A DNA stretch of 6,983 nucleotides from Burkholderiales bacterium (GTDB lineage Bacteria; Pseudomonadota; Gammaproteobacteria; Burkholderiales; Burkholderiaceae_C), in assembly GCA_947448105.1 (NCBI GenBank), contig CANFNE010000131.1, positions 1 through 6,983 on the forward strand, given 5' to 3'. The stretch's first letter is position 1, and every line of letters starts with the position of its first letter. Below are positions 1 to 6,655 of the stretch, one piece after another. Below the pieces are notes generated by a model. It searched no databases. It was not told the DNA's origin and was given only the letters and a program-made list of their open reading frames with translations. The translations under genes and the position numbers were made by a program.

Positions 1-363
1 GACCAGGGGCTGAACGCCTTTCAGCAACACGAATCGGACAAAGCCGCCCTGCCCCTGCCCGACGGCCCGTTCAAGCCGCTCTTGGTCGCCCTGCACGCCT
101 TGCAGCAGGCGGCGCAGCCGCAGATGCGCGTGCGCACCGCACTGGTCACCGCGCGCAGCGCACCGGCGCACGAGCGCGCCATTCGCACGCTGATGGACTG
201 GAACATTGAGGTGGACGAGGCCATGTTTTTGGGCGGGCTGGACAAGGGCGCGTTTTTGCGCGAGTTTGAGCCCGACTTCTTTTTTGACGACCAGACCGGC
301 CACATCGAATCGGCCGCCCGCCACGTGCCCTCAGGCCATGTGGCCAGCGGTGTGCGCAATTAA
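1..363 (+). CDS. 5'-nucleotidase, NT5C1-like family (3' partial fragment)
   Basis: The reading frame is open from the first base to the TAA at 361-363, giving the last 120 residues of a protein whose start lies outside the window. The fragment resembles the C-terminal half of the bacterial cytosolic 5'-nucleotidase family (Pfam 5-nucleotidase, PF06189; related to animal NT5C1A), which dephosphorylates nucleoside monophosphates. Visible family-like stretches are VTARSAPAHERAIRTL, then DEAMFLGGLDKGAFL, then the acidic FFFDDQ at fragment residues 93-98 and a closing VPSGHVASGV. The FFDDQ acids fit the late metal-binding motif of HAD-fold phosphatases. The N-terminal nucleophile motif is not visible, so integrity of the whole enzyme cannot be judged. 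No signal peptide can be assessed. The ABC transporter gene begins 17 nt downstream on the same strand, so co-transcription is likely. Family assignment is from recognised sequence style; substrate is unknown. Confidence 0.85.
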   Translation, partial: DQGLNAFQQHESDKAALPLPDGPFKPLLVALHALQQAAQPQMRVRTALVTARSAPAHERAIRTLMDWNIEVDEAMFLGGLDKGAFLREFEPDFFFDDQTGHIESAARHVPSGHVASGVRN

Positions 364-380
364 ACCTTGACGGGACAACC

Positions 381-2180
381 GTGACCCCCCTGACCCACGC
401 TACCCCAGTGCCTAGCGCCAGCAATTGGAGCCGCACCGCACGGCAAATGCGCCGCGTCTGGGCACTGTCCTGGCCCTATTTTTTTTCGGAAGAAAAGTGG
501 CGCGCGCGCGCCCTGCTGGCGGCCATCGTGGCGCTTAATCTGGCGCTGGTTTACATGGCGGTGTTGTTCAACGACTGGAACAAGGTTTTCTACGATGCGC
601 TGCAAGAGAAGAACCAAGCAGTGTTCTGGACGCAGCTGGGGCGCTTTAGCTACCTGGCGTTTGCCTTCATCGTGATTGCGGTGTACAAGTTTTACCTCAC
701 GCAACTGCTGGAAATGCGTTGGCGTAGCTGGATGACACGCAGCACCTTGCAGCGCTGGCTCGCCGGCCAGGCTTTTTACCGCTTGGAACTGGCCCGTTTT
801 AGCAGCACCGACCCGGCCACCGAGGCCACCCCTGACAACCCGGACCAGCGCATCGCCGAAGACATCAACCAGTTCACCTCGCTGACCTTGGGCCTGTCCA
901 TGGGCTTGCTCAATTCGGTAGTGACGCTGGCAAGTTTTGTGGGCATTTTGTGGGGTCTCTCCGGTGGTTTTGCGTTTAACGCGGGGGGGCAGGAATACAA
1001 CATCCCGGGCTTTATGGTCTGGATGGCGCTGCTGTACTGCGCAGCAGGCAGCTGGCTCACGCACCGCATTGGTCGGCCGCAAATTCCGCTGAACTTTGCG
1101 CAGCAACGCGTGGAGGCCGACTTTCGCCACCACATGATTCGGGTGCGCGAATACAGCGAGTCGATTGCGCTGGATGGCGGCGAAGCGGTGGAGCGCAGCC
1201 AGTTGGAAGGCCGCTTTGGCGCGGTGCTGGACAACTACCTGCGGCTGATCCGGGCGCAGAAAAACCTGGTCTGGTTCACCAGCTTTTTTGGCCAGGCGGC
1301 GGTGGTTTTTCCGTTTGTGGTGGCCGCACCCCGTTTTTTTAGCGGTGCCATCCAGCTCGGTGAGCTGATGCAGATATCAAGCGCCTTTGGGGAAGTGCAA
1401 GGCGCCCTGAGCTGGTTTGTGGAAAGTTACCCGAGGCTGGCGACGTGGCGCGCCACCACCGACCGGTTGACACACTTTGAAGCATCGCTGCAAAGCCTCG
1501 AAGCGGCAGTCCCAGCCCTGTCCACGGCCCTGGCCAGCGAACTGCGCACCCAAGATTTAACAGTGTCCCTGCCCGGCGGCGTGGCGCTGCTGGCGCACAC
1601 GGCCTTGCAAGCGCATGCCGGTGAACGGGTACTGCTGCAAGGGCCGTCCGGGGCGGGGAAATCCACCCTGTTTAGGGCGCTGGCCGGCATTTGGCCTTTT
1701 GCCAGCGGTACGGTGGCGCGCCCCGAGCATGCGATGTTTATCCCCCAGCGGCCCTACTTCCCCAACGGGCCGCTGCGCGACGCGCTGGCCTATCCCGAGC
1801 TGCCCGCGCGCTACAGCGACACCGAGTTGCACGACGCCCTGCAATGGGCGCTGCTGCCCGGCTTGGCTGACAAGCTCGACCAGGCCGACCTGTGGGGCCA
1901 AAAACTCTCGGGCGGCGAGCAGCAACGCCTGGCGCTGGCACGGGTGTTTTTAAAGCAGCCGCAATGGGTGTTTGCCGACGAAGGCACCAGCGCCCTGGAC
2001 GCTGACACCGAAGCCACGCTCTACCAGCGCCTGGTGGACTTGCTGGCCGCCCGCGGCGGTGGTTTGGTGTCGATTGCGCACCGGCCGGGGGTGGCGCGTT
2101 TTCATACCAAGGCGTGGGTGTTGGAGCCTGCGGCTGGCGGTGGGGGCGCGCGGTTCGCGGTGGCGGAGAAGGTGCTTTAA
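381..2180 (+). CDS. SbmA/YddA-type ABC transporter, fused permease and ATPase
   Basis: This is a complete 599-residue half-transporter expected to work as an inner-membrane homodimer. Residues about 30-360 form the membrane domain (ABC_membrane_2/SbmA-BacA type), beginning with PYFFSEEKWRAR and hydrophobic segments near 43-63, 90-108, 175-195, 210-230 and 300-325. NPDQRIAEDINQFT is typical of this family and of peroxisomal ABCD transporters. The C-terminal ATPase has Walker A GPSGAGKST at 421-429, signature LSGGEQQR at 509-516, Walker B FADE with D533 and E534, and switch histidine H567, so it looks catalytically intact. Related proteins (YddA; SbmA/BacA lack the ATPase) move peptides, or possibly lipids or cofactors; the substrate here is not predictable. 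The start is taken as GTG 381 with a weak GGGA five bases upstream. ATG 447 (residue 23), just before the conserved region, is a real alternative. A run of eight T lies at 479-486 inside the frame. Confidence 0.9.
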   Translation: MTPLTHATPVPSASNWSRTARQMRRVWALSWPYFFSEEKWRARALLAAIVALNLALVYMAVLFNDWNKVFYDALQEKNQAVFWTQLGRFSYLAFAFIVIAVYKFYLTQLLEMRWRSWMTRSTLQRWLAGQAFYRLELARFSSTDPATEATPDNPDQRIAEDINQFTSLTLGLSMGLLNSVVTLASFVGILWGLSGGFAFNAGGQEYNIPGFMVWMALLYCAAGSWLTHRIGRPQIPLNFAQQRVEADFRHHMIRVREYSESIALDGGEAVERSQLEGRFGAVLDNYLRLIRAQKNLVWFTSFFGQAAVVFPFVVAAPRFFSGAIQLGELMQISSAFGEVQGALSWFVESYPRLATWRATTDRLTHFEASLQSLEAAVPALSTALASELRTQDLTVSLPGGVALLAHTALQAHAGERVLLQGPSGAGKSTLFRALAGIWPFASGTVARPEHAMFIPQRPYFPNGPLRDALAYPELPARYSDTELHDALQWALLPGLADKLDQADLWGQKLSGGEQQRLALARVFLKQPQWVFADEGTSALDADTEATLYQRLVDLLAARGGGLVSIAHRPGVARFHTKAWVLEPAAGGGGARFAVAEKVL

Positions 2181-2195
2181 ATTTCGCTTTAAATT
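2174..2195 (+). repeat. Short tandem direct repeat over the ABC transporter stop codon
   Basis: The decamer GCTTTAAATT occurs at 2174-2183 and again at 2186-2195, a 12-base period. The first copy contains the transporter's TAA stop. It is AT-rich in a GC-rich setting and sits in the convergent gap. No role can be assigned. Confidence 0.6.
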
Positions 2196-2261
2196 CCATC
2201 TTCCCGGGGGGGGATCCACAGAACTGCCACATCGCAAAGCCCCGGCGCACCTGCCGCAAAG
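2181..2261. other. Convergent intergenic gap without a clear terminator
   Basis: This 81-bp gap separates the end of the plus-strand ABC transporter from the end of the minus-strand phosphatase. A bidirectional terminator would be expected, but I find no compact GC-rich hairpin followed by a T-run on either strand. The only pairing noted is CCGGGG at 2204-2209 with CCCCGG at 2240-2245, which leaves a 30-nt loop and no T-run. The gap holds a run of eight G at 2206-2213 and two copies of CGCAAAGC (2233-2240 and 2255-2262). Termination may be Rho-dependent or leave overlapping 3' ends. Confidence 0.5.
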
Positions 2262-3842
2262 CTAAGCCGTCAGCACTTCAGCCCGCCCGGCCTCCACCGC
2301 AAAAGCGGCCAGCGTGCTGACCGTGCTGTCCTGGCGCTGCACATCATCGAGTACGCGCAAGCGAACATTCAGTTGGCCCGGTGTGAAATCGGCCAGGCCG
2401 TAGCCCCGGTACTGCGCGTTGGCAAACACGAAATGCGGGTTTTCTTGCAGCAGCGCGGCGCTGGAATCCGTTTTGCCTGATTTGGACGTGATGCTGGTGC
2501 CGCAAAACTCCACGCCGACTTTTTTGCTGCCCGCTCGCGCGTAGTCGGCCAGCACGTGGCCGACCCAGTTTTCATGCACATCGCCACCCAGCACCACCGG
2601 GTTGGCCACACCGGGCTGCTGCAGCGCGGTGGTCAGGCGGGTGCGCGCGGCGCTGTAGCCGTCCCAGCCGTCGTTCCAGAACTTTTGTGCGGGCCCCGAC
2701 GCAAAGTCGCGCGGGCCCAGCAGGGTTTGCTGGCCCAGCACATTCCAGCGGACGCCACCTGCTGAAGCCAGAGCGCCGGCGAGCCATTGTTCTTGCGCAC
2801 CGCCGAGCAGGCTGCGCGCCGGGTCGCTCCATGCGGCGCAGGTTTCGGGGCGCACGAGGGAGGAGCCGGTCTTGCCCTCGGGGTTGCAGGCCTGGGGGTC
2901 TTTGTACTGGCGAGCGTCGAGCAAATACAGCTGGGCCAAATTGCCGTAGGCGAGCTGGCCATAGAGCCGCAGCTCCGCACCCGTGGCCAGGCCGCCCAGG
3001 GCTTGCGTGAGCACGCTGGCGCGCAAAGGCATGTTCTCGTAATAGGCCTGGTAGGCCGCGGCGCGGCGCGCGGCAAAGTCGGGCGCGCTGACCAGGCCGT
3101 CACCCGCTTGCAGACCGGCATAGTCGTTTTGCACCTCGTGGTCGTCCCAGGTCATGAGCCAGGGGCAGGCAGCGTGCATGGCTTGCAGGTCGGGGTCGCT
3201 TTTGTAGAGGGCGTAGCGGGCGCGGTAGTCGTCCAGCGTCAGCACCCAGCCGCCGCCGGGCTTGCGCAATTTGCTGCCGGTGCCGGGGTATTCGTAGAGG
3301 TAGTCGCCCAAAAACAGCACCAAGTCGGGCGCGTCGGCCAGCATGTGGCGCCAGGCGCTGAAATAGCCGTCCTCCCACTTTTGGCACGAGGCGTAGGCCA
3401 GCCGCAGCTGCGCCGCCGCACTGCCCGGGGCGGGCAAGGTGCGGGTCCGACCGGTGGCGCTGACGGCGTCGCCCAACAAAAAGCGGTAGTGATAAGCGCG
3501 CGCCGGCGCTAAACCGGCCAGGTCCACATGCACCGACCAGCCCAGCGCCGCGCTGGCCAGGCTTTGGCCACGCTGCACCACGCGGGCAAACTGCGCGTCG
3601 TGCGCCAGTTCCCAGCGTACGGCGGCGCTGCCGTCGGGCCCCATGCGCAGCGCTTTGGGGTCTAGCCGGGTCCACAAGACCAGGCCGTCTGCGGTGGGCG
3701 ATCCGCTGGCCACGCCGCAATAAAAGGGATCGTCCAGCGCGCGGGTCTGGCTCCAGGCGCTGCGTGGCAGCCACAGGGCACTGCTGGCTGCGCTGGCCCA
3801 GCGCAATAACTGGCGGCGGTCTGGCGCCATCCCCGGCCCCAT
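2262..3842 (-). CDS. phoD: PhoD-type alkaline phosphatase/phosphodiesterase, Tat-exported
   Basis: This 526-residue protein belongs to the PhoD metallophosphatase family, which releases phosphate from phosphomonoesters and diesters outside the cytoplasm. The N-terminus is a twin-arginine signal: DRRQLLRW with R9-R10, a short hydrophobic stretch and probable cleavage after A-W-S at residue 31. The PhoD N-terminal beta-sandwich starts at DDPFYCGVASGSPTADG (from residue 37). Catalytic-domain motifs, in order, are ASCQ (C153), LGDYLYEY (D180, Y181), WDDHEVQND (W232 to D240) and GGDVHENW (D421, H423). In characterised PhoD these positions bind the iron and calcium centre, and all appear intact. 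The start chosen is ATG 3842, which shares one base with the preceding gene's TGA (TGATG) and suggests translational coupling. ATG 3830, four residues later with GGGG six bases before it, is equally compatible with the Tat signal; GTG 3866 seems less likely. Phosphate control is plausible for the family, but no Pho box is visible. Confidence 0.93.
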   Translation of the reverse strand: MGPGMAPDRRQLLRWASAASSALWLPRSAWSQTRALDDPFYCGVASGSPTADGLVLWTRLDPKALRMGPDGSAAVRWELAHDAQFARVVQRGQSLASAALGWSVHVDLAGLAPARAYHYRFLLGDAVSATGRTRTLPAPGSAAAQLRLAYASCQKWEDGYFSAWRHMLADAPDLVLFLGDYLYEYPGTGSKLRKPGGGWVLTLDDYRARYALYKSDPDLQAMHAACPWLMTWDDHEVQNDYAGLQAGDGLVSAPDFAARRAAAYQAYYENMPLRASVLTQALGGLATGAELRLYGQLAYGNLAQLYLLDARQYKDPQACNPEGKTGSSLVRPETCAAWSDPARSLLGGAQEQWLAGALASAGGVRWNVLGQQTLLGPRDFASGPAQKFWNDGWDGYSAARTRLTTALQQPGVANPVVLGGDVHENWVGHVLADYARAGSKKVGVEFCGTSITSKSGKTDSSAALLQENPHFVFANAQYRGYGLADFTPGQLNVRLRVLDDVQRQDSTVSTLAAFAVEAGRAEVLTA

Positions 3843-4588
3843 CAGGCGCGCAGGCGCTGCCGCCACGCCTGAAAGTCAAACAACACCGGTCGCACCACCA
3901 GCGCCACCAGCACCAAGGCCAGTGGCACGGTGGCGATGTAGCCCACTGCCTTGAAACCCCAGGCGCCACTCAGCGCGCCCAGCACAAAACTCGCTAATAA
4001 CTTGAGGTGGTTGCTAATCTTGCTGCGGTTGGCGTACACCTTGGGCGCGTCCGGAAAACTGCGGTTGATATAGAACAAATTGCCCAGCTCAATCCCCAGG
4101 TCGGTCACCAGACCGGTGATATGCGTGGTGCGGATTTCGGCATTGGAGCGCTTGGTGATAAGCGCGTTTTGCAGCCCCATGATGAAGCACAGCAAGACCA
4201 CCGCGTACGGCACCAGCGCCATACTGCGCGCGTCAATGGCCGCGCCAAACAGGCCAAACACCAGCAGCAGCACCGCTTCGACCAAAAGCGGACGGCTGTA
4301 GGCGCTGTGCAGGTTGCGCCGCAGCGCCCAGCGCACCATCAGCGCCGTGGTCATGGCGCCGCCCACAAAGGCCAGCACGCTCCACAGGCCAATCCACACC
4401 AAAAGCCATTGCCCCAGCACCGCGTTGTCGGCCATGGACGAGACCACGCCGCTCATGTGCGAGGTGTACATGCCCACCGCTAAAAAGCCGCCCGCGTTGA
4501 TCGCACCGGCCACAAAACACAAGACCGCGCCCAACTCCACGTGGGACAGCACACGTCCCCCGGGCGTTGTGCCGGGCGCGCCCGTCAC
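3842..4588 (-). CDS. DUF1275/YoaK-family integral membrane protein
   Basis: The 248-residue product matches the YoaK/DUF1275 family (PF06912), inner-membrane proteins of unproven function. Hydrophobic segments lie at about 17-40, 56-85, 100-118, 123-143, 193-211 and 215-236, suggesting six membrane spans. Family-like motifs are AGAINAGGFLAVG followed by YTSHMSGVVS near the first span, and CFIMGLQNALIT then IRTTHITGLVTDLGIELG in the central part. The polar loop around residues 172-196 should face one side of the membrane. GTG 4588 is chosen because it overlaps the upstream aminotransferase's TGA by four bases (GTGA). Its own TGA overlaps the phosphatase ATG by one base. It therefore sits between a cytosolic enzyme and an exported one in a tightly coupled operon. 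A transport role is sometimes proposed for the family, but nothing here identifies a substrate. Confidence 0.9.
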   Translation of the reverse strand: MTGAPGTTPGGRVLSHVELGAVLCFVAGAINAGGFLAVGMYTSHMSGVVSSMADNAVLGQWLLVWIGLWSVLAFVGGAMTTALMVRWALRRNLHSAYSRPLLVEAVLLLVFGLFGAAIDARSMALVPYAVVLLCFIMGLQNALITKRSNAEIRTTHITGLVTDLGIELGNLFYINRSFPDAPKVYANRSKISNHLKLLASFVLGALSGAWGFKAVGYIATVPLALVLVALVVRPVLFDFQAWRQRLRA

Positions 4589-5778
4589 AGCGCGGCGCCC
4601 AGACGGGCCACACCTTCTTCAATCTTGGCCACATCGGCGGTGGCAAAGCTCAGACGCAAGGTGGCCGGGTCTGCGTCGTGCGCGTAAAACGGCGCGCCTG
4701 GCACAAAGGCCACCAGGCGCTCAATGGCGCGCTTGGCAAATTCGGCCGCGTTGGCCGGGCCGCCCCTGGCGCCGGTCAGACGCGCCCAAAAGAACATGCC
4801 TCCCTGCGGCGCGTCAAAGGCAATGGCCTCGCCCAGCGTGCGCTGCAGGCTCGCTGCCATCACGCGGGCGCGCTCGGCATAGGTGCTGCGCACCGCGCCC
4901 AGCGCGGCGTCCAGCCGCCCCAGGGTGAGGTAGTGCGCACCAATGGCCTGGGTGAGGTTGCTGGTGTGGGCGTCGCTGAACTGCTTGCACATGGTGGCGC
5001 GCGCGAGCAACTCGGGCGGCGCAATCATCCAGCCCACGCGCAGGCCCGGGCTCAAAATTTTGCTCAGGCTGCCACAGTGCACCAAATACTCACGGCTGCC
5101 GCTCACCTGGTCGCTCAGCGCCAGCAGGCTCGGTGGCGGCGCCTGGTCAAAGTACAGCTCGCCGTAGGGGTCGTCTTCTACGATCAGGGTGTGGGTGCGC
5201 GCGGCGATCTCCAACACGCGCAGGCGGCGCTCCAGACTGAGGGTGGCACCGCTGGGGTTGCCAAAGGTGGGAATCAGGTACACCAGCTTGGGCTTGTGTT
5301 CGGCAATCAGCTGCTCCAGCCGGTCCACGTCCACGCCGTTGGCGTCAATCGGCGCGCCTATCAGGTGCGCGCCGTACAGGCGAAAGCACTGGATGGTGGC
5401 CAAAAACGTGGGCGCTTCGACAATCACCTTGTCGCCGGGCGAGATCATGGTTTTGCCAATCAGGTCCAGCGCTTGCTGGCTGCCGGTGGTGACGATCAGG
5501 CCGTCGGGCGCCACGGTGGCGCCCTTGCTCGCCATAAAGTGGCTGATCTGCTCGCGCAGCGGGCCCCAGCCTTCGGTGGCGCCATATTGCAGCACCGGGC
5601 CGGGGTTGTTGGACAACACTGCATCCGAAGACAACTTGAGGCCTTCCACGTCAAACAGCGCTGGGTCCGGAAAGCCCCCGGCAAAGCTGATGATGCCGGG
5701 CTTGCCCAGCAGCTTGAACAGCTCGCGGATGGCAGAGGTTTCGATGTTTTGCAGGCGGTCGGCGAATTGCAAGGGCAT
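4585..5778 (-). CDS. PLP-dependent aminotransferase, class I/II (2-aminoadipate/LysN-like)
   Basis: The 397-residue protein is a fold-type I aminotransferase resembling the LysN/kynurenine aminotransferase II/MocR-like subgroup. It moves an amino group from an amino acid to a 2-oxo acid in the cytosol. Sequence landmarks are the N-terminal IISFAGGFPDP, substrate-side YGATEGWGPLRE, GSQQALDL of the phosphate-binding loop, GNPSG with PLP-contacting N174, EDDPYGEL with D202 and Y205, SLSKILSPGLRVGW with Schiff-base lysine K240, and C-terminal TLRLSFA with the carboxylate-binding arginine. Length matches standalone family members, with no GntR domain. The ATG at 5778 is followed by the conserved N-terminus; only a weak GGACAAG-type ribosome site precedes it. 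It is the first gene of a coupled minus-strand operon. The exact donor (2-aminoadipate, aromatic or branched-chain amino acid) cannot be told from sequence alone. GNPSG replaces the more familiar QNPTG. Confidence 0.92.
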   Translation of the reverse strand: MPLQFADRLQNIETSAIRELFKLLGKPGIISFAGGFPDPALFDVEGLKLSSDAVLSNNPGPVLQYGATEGWGPLREQISHFMASKGATVAPDGLIVTTGSQQALDLIGKTMISPGDKVIVEAPTFLATIQCFRLYGAHLIGAPIDANGVDVDRLEQLIAEHKPKLVYLIPTFGNPSGATLSLERRLRVLEIAARTHTLIVEDDPYGELYFDQAPPPSLLALSDQVSGSREYLVHCGSLSKILSPGLRVGWMIAPPELLARATMCKQFSDAHTSNLTQAIGAHYLTLGRLDAALGAVRSTYAERARVMAASLQRTLGEAIAFDAPQGGMFFWARLTGARGGPANAAEFAKRAIERLVAFVPGAPFYAHDADPATLRLSFATADVAKIEEGVARLGAAL

Positions 5779-5848
5779 GGTGTATCTTGTCCGTGTGGTT
5801 TTGCCGCTATTGTCTACTTTTCAAACCGCCCGCCCAAGCGCCCACGCT
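5779..5848. promoter_or_regulatory. Divergent 70-bp intergenic region between aminotransferase operon and nth
   Basis: Both flanking genes start from this gap, so it should carry both promoters unless nth is read from further inside the opposite gene. On the plus strand, TTGTCC (5787-5792) and TATTGT (5808-5813) are a possible but poorly spaced (15 bp) pair for nth. No Shine-Dalgarno sequence is visible before the nth ATG. No clear operator palindrome is seen. Confidence 0.4.
5809..5837 (-). promoter_or_regulatory. Candidate sigma70-type promoter for the minus-strand operon
   Basis: Read on the minus strand, TTGGGC (5837-5832) and GACAAT (5814-5809) are separated by 17 bases. They match the -35 and -10 consensus at three and four of six positions. 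Transcription would begin near 5802 and give a leader of about 24 nt before the aminotransferase ATG. The spacing is ideal but the hexamers are weak, so this is a candidate only. Confidence 0.35.
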
Positions 5849-6472
5849 ATGAACGCCACCCAGATCGAGACCTTTTTTGCCACCCTGCAGGCGGCCAACC
5901 CGCATCCGCAAACCGAGCTGCACTACGCCAGCGTGTTTGAGCTGCTGGCCGCCGTGCTGCTCTCCGCCCAGGCCACCGACGTGGGCGTGAACAAAGCCAC
6001 GCGCGGCCTGTTTGCCGTGGCCAACACGCCGCAAAAAATCATCGCGCTGGGGCTGGCCGGGCTGGAGGCGCAGATCAAAACCATAGGCCTGTTTCGCAGC
6101 AAGGCGCGGCATTTGCTGCAAACTTGTGAAATCTTGGTGGCGCAGCACGGCGGCGTGGTGCCGCGCACCCGCGAAGCACTCGAAGCCCTGCCCGGCGTGG
6201 GCCGCAAGACCGCCAACGTGGTGCTCAACGTGGCCTTTGGCGAAGCCACCATGGCGGTAGACACCCACTTGTTTCGCCTAGGCAACCGCACCGGCCTGGC
6301 GCCGGGAAAAACGCCGCTGGCCGTCGAGCGCAAACTGCTCAAGCGCATCCCCCAAAAATACCTGGTGGACGCCCACCACTGGCTCATCTTGCACGGCCGC
6401 TATGTGTGCAAGGCCCGCACGCCAGACTGCGGGAACTGTGCGGTGGCGGGGGTTTGTGGGTTTAAGGGCTGA
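5849..6472 (+). CDS. nth: Endonuclease III, DNA glycosylase/AP lyase
   Basis: This 207-residue protein is endonuclease III, which removes oxidised pyrimidines and nicks the abasic site in base-excision repair. The N-terminus has the family stretch FELLAAVLLSAQATDVGVNKAT. The helix-hairpin-helix LPGVGRKTANVVLN carries catalytic lysine K120, and AVDTHLFRLGNRT carries catalytic aspartate D138. HHWLILHGRYVC leads into the iron-sulfur loop, with cysteines C187, C194, C197 and C203 in the exact C-X6-C-X2-C-X5-C pattern. All of these match E. coli Nth numbering, which strongly supports ATG 5849 as the start, although the same frame stays open far upstream and no ribosome site is visible. Length is close to the E. 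coli protein (211 residues). The gene diverges from the aminotransferase operon and ends 31 bp before a structured repeat. Confidence 0.97.
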   Translation: MNATQIETFFATLQAANPHPQTELHYASVFELLAAVLLSAQATDVGVNKATRGLFAVANTPQKIIALGLAGLEAQIKTIGLFRSKARHLLQTCEILVAQHGGVVPRTREALEALPGVGRKTANVVLNVAFGEATMAVDTHLFRLGNRTGLAPGKTPLAVERKLLKRIPQKYLVDAHHWLILHGRYVCKARTPDCGNCAVAGVCGFKG

Positions 6473-6503
6473 GCCTCGGGGTTCCTGTGATGAAGACACG
6501 TGG

Positions 6504-6599
6504 GACGCAGGACGGCATGGCACGCAGCTCCGTTCGTGTCCCCCGGCCTGCGGCCTCCTCCTTTACCTCACTGCGCTGAGCGCCATACCGTCCTGCGTC
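6504..6599 (-). repeat. Structured 96-nt element, copy A
   Basis: Bases 6504-6521 are complementary to 6582-6599: 17 of 18 positions pair, and the remaining one (6516/6587) is a G-U wobble when read as minus-strand RNA. Inside, CGCAG/CTGCG (6571-6575 with 6523-6527) can add five pairs with a bulge. The enclosed core at 6537-6574 is, on the minus strand, 33/38 identical to the core of copy B. It contains AAAGGAGG (6564-6557) and the hairpin GGCC-GCA-GGCC (6555-6545). The core begins 25 nt from the element's 5' end, the same as in copy B. The strand given is the orientation in which the core matches plus-strand copy B. It may be a structured RNA, a REP/MITE-like element or a remnant of one; I do not recognise a named family. 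Confidence 0.75.
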
Positions 6600-6655
6600 T
6601 GCAAGTGTTGCTGGACCGCCAATGTACTGACTCCTAGCGCGACAACACTGGTGGC

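Noticed and set aside
2206..2213. Run of eight G followed by GATCC in the convergent gap
   Set aside because: Looks striking and slightly cloning-site-like, but it is non-coding, short, and there is no vector-like sequence around it; it could be simple length variation.
2787..3512. Plus-strand open frame (241 codons) opposite phoD
   Set aside because: Shadow of the GC-rich phosphatase gene, with Gly/Ala/Val/Gln bias, no ribosome site and no motif.
5189..5848. Upstream extension of the nth frame
   Set aside because: The frame is open by chance. E. coli Nth numbering of K120, D138 and four cysteines fits the ATG at 5849 exactly, and the upstream residues do not resemble Nth.
4567..5940. Long plus-strand open frame (457 codons) opposite the aminotransferase
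   Set aside because: It is antisense to a gene with intact PLP motifs. Its composition (Gln, His, Ala, Arg, Gly rich) is typical of the complementary frame of a GC-rich gene, with no recognisable domain.
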